Under the pieces are notes generated by a model. The model ran no database searches. It was given only the letters and a program-made list of their open reading frames with translations, and was not told the DNA's origin. A DNA stretch of 44,733 bases from Lingula anatina. Lineage: Eukaryota > Brachiopoda > Lingulata > Lingulida > Lingulidae. A program made the translations under genes and the position numbers. The first letter of the stretch is position 1; every line of letters begins with the position of its first letter. The stretch covers positions 48,669-93,401 of the forward strand of contig NW_019773517.1 in assembly GCF_001039355.2 (NCBI RefSeq), given 5' to 3'. Positions 32,735 through 42,333 of this stretch are shown here, piece after piece.

Positions 32735-35152
32735 ATGAGGGTGTTCAGATGTAGGCGGTCAGTGAGCCGTAAACTGGTGGTCAGTCTGGTCATCTTGGCT
32801 GTTGTCACGCTGGCCGTGGTCAAAATACGGAGCATTCTGAAGAAGATGCTCTGTTCTGAAGAGGAATCCAGGCTCATGATAAAAGAACTGGTAATTATAA
32901 ACTTAATTGTAATTGAATTGTATGAATGTGTGATTTATTGATTGATTGATTTTACTTAAATAAATATAATAACTGTGTTCAGAGATTGTTAATTGACCAG
33001 TATACTTATTTACAGTGAATAAAAATGAGCTGTTTACATTTTTGAATTTCATGCATTAAAAAACTGAGAGTTAAAAATAAAAAATAAATAAATAGATAAA
33101 AAATACTGTAATTAAATGGATATTTTGATTGATAACATAGTTATATGTACGGTACGTATTTTTTTAAACTACATATTGGAGAAACACAAATTACCAGCGT
33201 TTTATCCCTTAGTCATAATAATGATAACACTTATTTATCGAAACCAAAAATTTGAATGGCACATTCACTGAATACTAAAATTTATTATTATAACTCTGAG
33301 GAAGAGATAAAGAACAGTAAAATGTATTTAAAAATCATTTTCAAAAACTTTAAAGAATTTAAGTTAACTTTGACACTATCTAATTCATTGATTCATTGAT
33401 TGAAGATTTTATTCTAGTGCAAGCTTTATAAAACCCAGAATGCAGCAGGAAACATCTGCCCAGACTTATGTGAGACTTACACACTGAAATATGTCAGCTG
33501 CACAAACTATAGGGAGGGGAAGAAGATTCTCATTATGAACTGGAAAGGGAAAAAGGCAGTCCTTAAAAGTAAATATGCCTTTAAACATGACTATGATGGC
33601 CTCTTGTTTGGTGAGGATGTTAACAAGGACCTGGATCTTCCTGTCAGCGAGTTTCTCAAGATGGCCCAGGAGAGCATCGTGTACAACATTGGTCACAAAA
33701 TGGAAAGAAACCTGCAAATGCTGACAGATGTTTGGTCTTTAGATTTTAAAGATTACATCAACGTGCCAAAATCATCTCACCGCCATCCAAAGAAAACTGC
33801 AATGGAGGATCTGTGGGCTCTAATCCAACAACAAGAGTACCTCTTCATGAAAATTTTCCAGGACAAATCGAAACACATTCCACGCATATACGGCACATGC
33901 GGCCATGCCTACCTGATGGAGCACACGCCCCCTGGTGAGTTTTTAGATAATGATGTGCCAAGGGTGCCTATGGCTAAGAAAGAAACTTGGAAAAAGAGGG
34001 CAAAAATAGCTCTTGGTCTTCTTGATCTCTTGCAGTCATTCCAGAATGATCTTCCAGAGGAGTTTAACATGTGTGATATCAAAGGAGAAAATTTTGGCCT
34101 TGCTGAAGATGAGACCGTAAAAGCAATTGATGTTGATATGGCATTTCTTGACTCCAAGCTTGGAATGGAGCTGCTGTCGGTTGGGAACTGTACAGCACAC
34201 AAAGACTGTGATTTCTTTGACTGTAAAGGCTGGTGTGATCTCTCTGAAGGCCAGTGCACAAGGAATAGGATTAATAACAATCTACAGGTATGTATTTGAT
34301 AATCCTGAACCATATAAAGTACAAACTGAATTCCTAGGTCAAGTCTTACAAAAGAACTCAAAACTGAAAGGTCCTTATGTTTCAGGTCAGAAGAGAGTAG
34401 TTTTCCACTTAAATGCATTCAGTTACCATCTGGTCCAGTGCAACCAGGTTTAGGAACTTATTTCTGTGATAGTTGATATTGAATTTCAATTAAAACTGGA
34501 AAAGCACTCAGAGAGCACAGACTTCCACCAAGACAAATAGTTGACCATTAATTAATAAATGGATCACCACCAAAACCTGATCATTTGTTCCTTGGCCCAT
34601 TCTGACCTATCCTGAAAATTTCATCATAATCTGTTCATAACTTTTTGCATAATGTTGCTAACATACTAATTTACCAACAAACCAACTAACTAACTTACTA
34701 ACAATTAAAACCAAATCATAACCTGACAGATGTAATTATCAGAAAGTTGTAATGACAGCGTTACAGTATATGAATTTAAAGTTAATTTTTTTAATTTTTA
34801 AAATCTTTCTTCACATGCTGGTACATGTGTAGGGGGCACTGTTGTAAGGCACTGGTACTAGCAATAACAAAATGAATGTGTTATTTAAAAAACAATTTCC
34901 AAAACTTGCTTTCTGTTACAAATTCACCTATTTTTTCCTCAGGCTGTTTGCAAGGATATCTTCCTGAGTGGACTGGACAACATATGGCACGGCTTGCTCA
35001 GCTCTCCACCTCTGTCTATAGAACAGGCCCTGCTGGAAGAAATAGAGGAGTGTGCAAACCCTGGGAATATCCAACACCCTGACATCAGATACAAGGCATC
35101 TGGTCAGTCTCTGCAGAAAATAAGGACTTTAATCATGAAAACCCTTGGGTAG
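32735..35152 (+). CDS. DIPK1/FAM69 family ER kinase-like protein, complete
   Basis: Three plus-strand coding exons: 32735-32890, 33418-34287 and 34943-35152. They total 1,236 nt, encoding 411 aa plus TAG, all phase 0. The product matches the divergent protein kinase family DIPK1A/B/C (FAM69). It has a short basic cytosolic end, one membrane anchor at about 14-30 (LVVSLVILAVVTLAVV), and a lumenal cysteine-rich part starting CKLYKTQNAAGNICPDLC. Kinase-like features follow: the VLK lysine K102, a catalytic-loop equivalent MCDIKGEN (D272, N277) and a metal-binding equivalent IDVD near 290-292. A conserved C-terminal cysteine cluster lies at about 310-332. Family members are type II ER membrane proteins of unclear substrate. 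The usual EF-hand position (about 155-181) lacks a DxDxDG loop here. Which of DIPK1A, B or C it corresponds to cannot be decided; it may represent the unduplicated ancestor. Confidence 0.9.
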
Positions 35153-36010
35153 TCAGCAATATTTGTAAGTGCAAATCTGGAACTGATTCCAGGGTGCAAT
35201 GTATTGACGAAGATGGAGATAGTGCCAGACTACTTAATTTGATAAATTGGCAAAAAAATCTTGTAGAGAAGTGTTTTATATTGAGAGAATTGGTTATTGT
35301 TTATTAAATGATGATCCAAGAACAGAACTGAATATTTGACAGCTTTTTGCTGCTTAGTTTTACAAAATACCAATGAGAACCGGCAGGTTCAATCTGGAAG
35401 AATTTTTTTTCAGGTTAAAATATGACATGTGCTGTTCACAAGATTTAAATTGAGTGCCATATAACCTGTGGTTTAAATTTGAATTAAGGGAGTAAAGATC
35501 AGATAGGTGCTTATATGTATTTTCAGTGATTGCAGAATTGCATAAAATGCTTCAAGATTTTAATTTTTTTTAATGTGCAATTACTCTATGGACATTTATG
35601 TGCAAACTGATGAACCTAAAATTTGAAATGTGATTAATGTTTGTATATTGTTTTTCTTAAGGGAATATAGACATTGTGTATATATGTGAATATACAATTA
35701 GGCTAGACCTTAAAAACCTCTATGCAACCCAATTTTATACCAGTATTTGCCAGATATGCAAGTAGGACAGTATTTTTATTACTCTTTTACATGTACATAA
35801 TTTTAGATGTTTTAATCATTCTGAATTTTACCAAGTCATTTATGTGAAATTCCCTATAACCAAATGATGAATTTGAGGAAAATTTCCTGAAAGGTTGTTC
35901 TATGTGATTCAGCAGCCTACATGTAGCTTCATGTACCAGAATTATGCAACTTCCATATTTTAACATTGTAACTGTACATTTATATGAATGCAGAAATAAA
36001 TAAACCACGC
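35153..36010 (+). other. DIPK1 3' untranslated region
   Basis: AT-rich sequence without coding signal from the stop codon to a pair of overlapping AATAAA motifs. The minus-strand frame 35787-36119 is not supported. The extent is inferred from the poly(A) signals. Confidence 0.5.
35995..36004 (+). terminator. Overlapping poly(A) signals, probable end of the DIPK1 transcript
   Basis: AATAAATAAA contains two canonical AATAAA hexamers about 850 bp after the DIPK1 stop. A GT-rich region follows further downstream. The hexamer is frequent in AT-rich DNA, so this is only the most likely of several sites. Confidence 0.45.
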
Positions 36011-36428
36011 TAAGTGTCTTTAAATCAATTGAATTATAATTGGCAATCAAGTAGATATATATTTTTGTCTTGAAGTATTTTTGTTTGCAAAAAAACGCCC
36101 CCCCCCTCCAACCCATCATTATTACCGGGAAGCGTAAAACGAGTGTAATCTAATGTAATTGCGATGGGTGGGCCCCAAAAATCTCAACTGTAACATTCAT
36201 GCGCTGTGAAAACGCTTGGACAGCACTGGACAGTTCTGAAAGGTTCAGTCACGACTTCTGAGTTGCAACAATCGCCAATCATATATCTGGTGGTATTTAA
36301 TTCCTTTTGATTTTTAATACCAAATGAGAGCCGGAAAAGAAGTAAATATATCCAACACTGGATCCCGCTAAGTGATAATCCGTTCAAAGCCAATTTTACT
36401 TTATTCATATATTTAATCACGCCTTCTA

Positions 36429-36430
<2 letters not shown>

Positions 36431-36479
<49 letters not shown>

Positions 36480-36486
36480 TGTGTGT
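36431..36486. repeat. Compound CT/GT microsatellite
   Basis: About 16 CT units followed directly by about 12 GT units, downstream of the DIPK1 gene. Confidence 0.97.
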
Positions 36487-37448
36487 AAAGGAAGTCTCCT
36501 AGCTTGGTCTTGAACTACGCTTTTTTTCGCCCAATGAAGTTGAAAGGGTTGGCACATATAATTTATGTACTTGTAGGTGCAATGGTTATCAACCACAAAA
36601 CTCTGGGTTCAGTTATTAGTCGAGTTCCCGGATGACACGGTAAAGATCATGTGGGCAGTCCACAAACTGTAGGCCAACTACAATTCCGCTTCGTTAAGTC
36701 ACAAGTAATATGACTTTAAACCTGTCACCTGTACCCACCCTGCGTTTCAGCGGTCACTGAACGACTGGGAACTTGCCTCACCGCTTTTGTTTTGGGAGGC
36801 GCATACCGATGATCTAATCGTGAGTTTCCAGTGACCTTTGCAACTCGGGGTGTCTTTTCACGCCATGCAACTCGATCTCTAAGTAAACGCTCAAATGTAT
36901 AACTTCCGATCCAAATAATGTGGCATTGAATTTGCAGTGTGTGTAAATCAAGAAGCTCCATGCAAATACAGCGCGATTTGCACGGCTGATTGAGCCGATG
37001 TCCGTAAGTTGTTTCTGAAATCTTTGTTGACTTGACTGGGAATTGGTTCATTTCGACTCCTGTTCTGTTGTGAGGAAAGGGGCACTGCCTCAAGGGGTCC
37101 AGATCTGTCTCTAGCTGCGATCGGCCTAGGGGAATGTGAGACTGGAACTCGGTCTTAAATGTGCTAGAACCACCTGGAACTGTTCCCTCGAAGCCATATA
37201 TTTTTCTTTTAATAGTTGCAACAGTGATATTATACACTTAAACGTTACTTGTGCATTTTTGATGAAGTCTCAGCAAACGAACCAGAGTCAACGGAGGTTT
37301 CGTTGAATCGTGCTATTAAAGGTGCAACAGTTTTTCCCCGTCTGGCATGGTCTTGTAGCAAGTGATGACAGTTTACGTGCCCGTGCGCCCAAGTTTCACT
37401 TGGGATGGCTAACACGAAAAAAGCACACTATTCAAGTTAAGATCTTGG

Positions 37449-37695
37449 GCCTGTTTCGAAAAGGAACTTTAGCCCAAAATTACTCTAAATATTTAGACCA
37501 TAATTTCAGTCTACTAAGAATTAAGTTAAATATATAGCAGTCCAATCAAATGAAATATAGCTCCCTTATAATAACAAGAATTACATGGCTAATGTTTCAA
37601 ATTAATGTGTATTTTATTCAAGTGGATTTCTTTGAATTTAACTCCATGTTAAGTAGGCCAAGATTTTTGCTCTAAGAGTTATTTCGTGAAAACTT
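37449..37695. mobile_element. Weak TIR-type element
   Basis: The left end GTTTCGAAAAGGAACTTTAG and the inverse of the right end (GTTTTCACGAAATAACTCTTAG) align as imperfect inverted repeats around an AT-rich interior. Similar starts occur near 21150 and 25410. Target-site duplication was not determined. Confidence 0.35.
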
Positions 37696-37714
37696 CAACC
37701 CGAACGCTCTTATG

Positions 37715-37741
37715 TTTTTTTTTTTTTTTTTTTTTTTTTTT
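37715..37741. repeat. Poly-T run (27 T)
   Basis: A homopolymer immediately right of the weak TIR element. It could be the A-tail of a minus-strand retroposed sequence, but no body was recognised. Confidence 0.9.
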
Positions 37742-39359
37742 GAAAGTCTTGTGTATAAATATTACATGAGATCAAACGTGACCAGTTGATTTAAATATTA
37801 GGCCAAGTAAGATATTGTACACGTGCTGGAAAAATTGGAATCGGTAGGTAGTCGTGTGGCATCAGTCGATTTCCATATTTTTATGAGAGTTAAGATGGAA
37901 CTCTTGACAACATCAAATTCACTGAGTGACTACAGTTGAGGAACCCCGAATATTTGTATTTTTAACTGGGGCATTCATGTGTTCTTAGAATGATTAACGA
38001 TAACGAAGCATTCAATTATTGATCTTAAAGTTTCTTTTCAACATAAAGTAGTCATGCTCGTTTTCTTGTAAATTGGAGAAATAAAATCCGAATTAAATGA
38101 TGTTGTTACTTTGATAATCTACCCTTCTTTAAGAAAAGGACAGAAGAAAGGCTTAAGTGCCACTAGCTTTCAAGTGAGAAACCTTGACTTCGGGGCATCT
38201 AAACATGAATCTGGCTCTTCTTCAAGACTACCCGCAGCGCCAATGAAGTTTACAGAGAGAAAATCTGCTCAGAAATTTGTTTAAAAAAAAGTAAAGGGCA
38301 GGAACACTTGACCCTCTTGATAGCGGGACTCCTTGCCTGCAGCTTACACGCTGACTAATGCACAAGAGAATTTTACAACAGAGTATATATTTTTAATTTT
38401 TCTTCACTGCTTTCGAGATAATCTTTTTGTCGTTGCTCTAAAACAAATAGAAATAAGAGCTAATCTTGATTTCTTTCTTACTTCAAATTTTCTCAAATCC
38501 AAAAAACAAATGCATTAAAAACATTCCGCATTATCAGCACTGCACTTGTACACAGCAGTTCATTCATCGTAAAAGTAGAGGCGTTTAAACAAATATGCTT
38601 TGGTATAGGGTATATTCAGTGTTTTTAGTGCCCCTCCCGGTTTTGCACTGAAGTGAATTAATTGTCTCCCATTGTGCCTAAATTCCGAGCAGGGGTCGAG
38701 GACACAGAACAACGACGAAGCATTGTGTCCTTCCAGTAAAAATAAAGCCTGGAAAAGCCTGGATTCGGAGGGTTAGGAAAAATCTACCCAGTTGCACTCA
38801 GGGAGAACAAGCAAAGAAGTTTTCAGCTTAAGAAGAGAAAATATTTACACCACACAAACACGAGTAGAATTCACTGTTGAAAGTTGGCCATGCGTCGGTC
38901 GCAGTGTATACAATGACGGTTGGGTGTCACTGACTGCAGCTGCAATTGCGACATTGTCCAAAGCGTAGACGCCGAGGTTGTGTCGTATTAAAACAGAAAC
39001 TACAGAGACAGGTAGACCTACTTGAGAGAGAGACACTGCGGGGAGATCGGCCACATCGTGATTGGGATTGATCTGTCACTTGGAACTGTTTAAACGTTTG
39101 TCTTTATCATCAAACGTGTTTGCCTGGACCATTGCAAAGTGTGAAAATTCATTTCTCGATCACGTTTCCTGCGCCAAACTTTGAAGTCACTTAAAGAAAT
39201 CCCATACGTAATTTGGGAGCAACGGTGCCACTGGGATCAAACCACGGCGGTGTCGATGTTCTCATTGTTTAATGACAGCTTCAGTGATTAAGTGACAATA
39301 TACACCCGGTTTAAGTTGCGACGTTCATGGACGACTGATCATATTCACACCTGCTAGTA

Positions 39360-39458
39360 CAGTTAAAATAACACAAGCGCAGCGTTTCACCTTGTCGGAC
39401 GCCAGAGAAAGAGAGAGAGAAGGAAATTGAGAGAAGGAGAGAGGTATCAAGTCATCAT
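39360..39458 (+). promoter_or_regulatory. Possible non-coding leader exon ending at a strong donor
   Basis: A G/C-richer stretch followed by purine-rich sequence (GAGAGAGAGAAGG, GAGAGAAGGAGAGAGG) ends at CATCAT|GTAAGTAC, a consensus splice donor. The region 38600-39460 has more CpG than its surroundings. Together this resembles a promoter and 5' exon of a plus-strand gene beyond the window. No coding sequence supports it. Confidence 0.25.
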
Positions 39459-39626
39459 GTAAGTACTTGCAGCTTATCTCGTAAGAAACCCCTTATTGAT
39501 TCACTCTCTAGTTTACGGCATCAACATATGAATCGCGCCCCCACCTCGTCGCAATTTGTTAGGCGGTTAAAAAGCCGTAAAACTTTCTCGGTGAAACAGT
39601 ATGACAGGTAGTGCGCTTGGTTCCGC

Positions 39627-40209
39627 TTTGTGTGGATTCCCAGGCTCGAGTTGTACGTCTTTCAGTGAGACACAAGATGCATGATTCAGAATAAGGAGCC
39701 AATATACACCTTGTATACTGTGTCCTAGTTCAGAATGATCTGTAGGCATTATATGAAAGCAAGTTTTGTGATATCATACCGTATCGCACTGATACAGGGT
39801 TTACAGGTTACTTCGAAGGCTGACACAGGTAGCATATGAGGGACGTTTGTGAGGATCATTATTTGTCCATTCCCGATACCCCCCTCCCTCATGTCCCGCC
39901 AGTGTAGCTATTTCGCTNTTTGTGTGGATTCCCAGGCTCGAGTTGTACGTCTTTCAGTGAGACACAAGATGCATGATTCAGAATAAGGAGCCAATATACA
40001 CCTTGTATACTGTGTCCTAGTTCAGAATGATCTGTAGGCATTATATGAAAGCAAGTTTTGTGATATCATACCGTATCGCACTGATACAGGGTTTACAGGT
40101 TACTTCGAAGGCTGACACAGGTAGCATATGAGGGACGTTTGTGAGGATCATTATTTGTCCATTCCCGATACCCCCCTCCCTCATGTCCCGCCAGTGTAGC
40201 TATTTCGCT
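39627..40209. repeat. Exact 291-bp direct duplication joined by a single N (assembly join)
   Basis: Bases 39627-39917 and 39919-40209 appear identical over 291 bp, separated only by N at 39918. The second copy runs on into unique sequence. This is the signature of two contigs abutted without merging their overlap, so the biological sequence most likely has one copy. Confidence 0.9.
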
Positions 40210-40479
40210 GATCACAATGACGTCCTCATTAACTGCAGGTCCGTGGCCATCAATTTCAAAGGGGGGGGGGGGGTATTTTTCTGACAAAGTGGACCTTTTC
40301 CGTGAAACCATCGTGCACTTAGCTCAAAATTTTACTTAGAGCGGGTCGTTTCCCGTCAAATAGTTCGGTTCGTTCAATTCCCCGAACCTCCCTGGCTACC
40401 GACCTGAACTGTAAGAAGTTGCTACACAGATGATTACATGCTTTTGTACTACACCTTAAATATTTGCAAGGAATCTAAG

Positions 40480-40688
40480 ACCCCATTCCCATAGATATTT
40501 AGATCGATCTATCCCCCAGGCGAGTCTCACTAGATTGGTCTCAGCTTAACAGGCTTAAATGTCTGTCCCGCCTACTAAAAGCTGTAAGGGGGTAATTAAC
40601 TATGGTGCGCGCTCGACTGACAGCAATTTGTCCGGATGGATCGATCTAAATCTCTGGATGGATCGATTTAAATCTCTGGGAATGCAGT
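40480..40688. mobile_element. 209-bp TIR element with CTAAG target duplication
   Basis: The left terminus ACCCCATTCCCATAGATATT, continuing through GATCGATCTATCC, is inverted at the right end (ACTGCATTCCCAGAGATTTA, then GATCGATCCATCC). The right arm carries the inner block twice (GGATGGATCGAT). CTAAG flanks both sides (40475-40479 and 40689-40693). The interior GTCTGTCCCGCCTACT...GGGGGTAATTAA matches the element at 4970. No coding capacity. Confidence 0.75.
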
Positions 40689-41113
40689 CTAAGAAGTGAA
40701 ATCGAGATCGGCATGGCATTATGCAGTCCGCAGTCGACTTTGGTTTACTTAATTGCAGTGTTATATATAGGCCTATATTTCAATGTGACAATGCATTTTT
40801 AAGTTGGAGTCAATTTTATTTTTACTACGCTAAGTTTTTGACAGTTTTGTCTGTGAGCACTGCTGTGGGTTTGTGCATTCTATCACGGACAAGTCATCGA
40901 GCTGGCAGCATGAAATGTGCCTGATCTATTCAATCAATTGTTTACGCATGCACCGTACACACCGTGTACTCAGCATGATTTTATTGCCTTTATCAACAAG
41001 TGTATATATGCTCATACGGCATAAAAACGACCCAAAGAAAACCTGCTGTAGTGTCTTGCCAATTAAGAGTTCAGTTTTATTGAACTACTAAAGTCACCGC
41101 GGTCAGTGGTCTC

Positions 41114-41117
<4 letters not shown>

Positions 41118-41155
<38 letters not shown>
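41118..41155. repeat. Poly-T run (38 T)
   Basis: On the minus strand this is a 38-A tail following about 220 bp of non-repetitive sequence, possibly a retroposed insert. The minus-strand frame over it (41103-41411) ends in poly-lysine encoded by the tail and is not supported as a gene. Confidence 0.9.
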
Positions 41156-41157
<2 letters not shown>

Positions 41158-41377
41158 CCAGGACAATTCTGCAAATCATCTGCATGTATGTGCCTCTTGT
41201 GACCATCATGTATTGACTTGACTAATTCCAAGGAAAGATAAGGAAAAAAATTCACGACGCAAAATTTACATTCCCCTAAATGTACTTTGTAGTATTCAAA
41301 CGGAGATCTCAGCGAACGATAGAACTCCGTAACGAGTTGTTTTAGCCACGAGTCGAAAGGCCTCGTGAAATAGCGTT

Positions 41378-41541
41378 CGGTGTGACAGGAATGGTAGTCC
41401 GCAAGGAACAAGCATGTAAGTCAATGTCCCATTATTATGAACAGGTAACGTTCGTCCTATATATTAACCCCAATACTCCGACTTACCCTAACCTGTACTA
41501 ATCGGGTTTCCATTCATAGGACTACCATTCCTGTCACACCG
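41378..41541. mobile_element. 164-bp MITE with perfect 23-bp TIRs and GCGTT target duplication
   Basis: Bases 41378-41400 (CGGTGTGACAGGAATGG plus six more) are the exact reverse complement of 41519-41541. GCGTT flanks both ends (41373-41377 and 41542-41546). The 118-bp interior has no coding capacity. Perfect TIRs and an intact target duplication suggest a recent insertion. Five-bp duplications are known in some DNA transposon superfamilies such as Transib, but the TIR does not start with CAC, so I leave the superfamily open. Confidence 0.85.
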
Positions 41542-41559
41542 GCGTTCTCCGAGACCCAA

Positions 41560-41790
41560 AAAGATGTGTGATATATCTCCATGCTTTTTCTCTCTTTTTA
41601 CCCATGGCTATGTGGCAAATGTTCAAGGTGTATTTTGATGAAATATGCAGATGATATCGATACCACACTATAGTTGGTCTTACAATGAGAATGAGGAGAG
41701 TAACTAGAGAGAGAATTGACTCAGTAGTGGAGTGGTGTGATGGAAACGACTTGGTTTTAAATGCTAGCAAAACAAGTGTTAATGGTGGAC
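41560..41790 (+). mobile_element. LINE reverse-transcriptase remnant with YADD motif
   Basis: LMKYADDI is readable from 41635, the catalytic motif of non-LTR reverse transcriptases. After frameshifts and stops it is followed by NENEESN and then IDSVVEWCDGNDLVLNASKT, the usual downstream pattern (WC...NDL.LN..KT). At least one frameshift and several stops break it, so it is dead. The fragment may extend as far as about 42170, but that part is not readable. The type resembles Rex1/L2/CR1-like LINEs; the exact clade is not decided. Confidence 0.75.
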
Positions 41791-42246
41791 TTAAGTAACC
41801 ATTTTTTATTAAAGATATAAAGGTATAAATGGTTGGTGAGTTTATAGATTAGCAGAGCTTGTCTAGAGTAGGTTATTGCTAAAAGAAAGAACGCGAATAA
41901 ACGTCACGGCCTGCAGTGCTGTCTCATACAAAGCAATAGCAAGGCTCTTTTTCACATTAGAGTTTTAGTTACTTTGATCCAAGATTAATAAAGAGTGATA
42001 CAACTAGAAAAAAATGCTGTGAATATTTTACGAAGCATAACTAGGCAGACATGATGAGTGTTTTAGACCAACGTTTACTTATTTTAGTGATGAACCTCCA
42101 TGAATTTATCTTAAACTGAAGCAACAGACCAATGCGATGCTTTGGTCTAAAAGTTAAAACGGATGTATTAGACTATTTCTAATTTAACGAAAAGGGTGGC
42201 AACGCTGGACTATTCCAAATGCTAACTGGATTAGTTAGATTCGCCT

Positions 42247-42299
42247 GTCACGTGACCCACAAGTAGCTCCCGTCCGTTTCGAAATACACGTGAGACACG
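42247..42299 (+). promoter_or_regulatory. E-box/CLEAR-like promoter element
   Basis: GTCACGTGAC at 42247-42256 is a full palindrome matching the CLEAR element bound by TFEB/MiT factors and USF. A second CACGTG lies at 42287-42292, just before an ATGGCGG. This is motif evidence only. Confidence 0.5.
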
Positions 42300-42333
42300 A
42301 TGGCGGTTATCACTGAGCTTATATGCTATTTAG
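42300..42333 (+). CDS. Possible short first coding exon of a gene beyond the right edge
   Basis: ATGGCGG in a good start context opens MAVITELICYL plus one base, followed at once by a consensus GTAAGT donor. The hydrophobic peptide could begin a signal peptide or membrane anchor. No phase-compatible second exon was recognised in the remaining 2.4 kb and I cannot name the product, so this stays tentative. Confidence 0.35.

Larger units (their letters stand above)
36011..42246. other. Gene-poor spacer with mobile-element remnants
   Basis: No conserved protein was recognised. Notable contents are listed separately: a CT/GT microsatellite, a TIR-like element at 37449, a possible leader exon at 39360, an exact duplication at an N, and two TIR elements and a LINE remnant at 40480-41790. 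A poly-G run (40261-40273) is also present. A 170-codon minus-strand frame (36725-37237) is discussed under findings. Confidence 0.55.

Noticed and set aside
33909-34418. 169-codon minus-strand open frame
   Set aside because: It is antisense to the DIPK1 kinase exon, whose protein is clearly conserved; the opposite frame is a shadow.
41103-41411. 102-codon minus-strand frame ending in poly-lysine
   Set aside because: The lysines come from the A-tail, the first codons fall in the MITE terminus, and no family was recognised.
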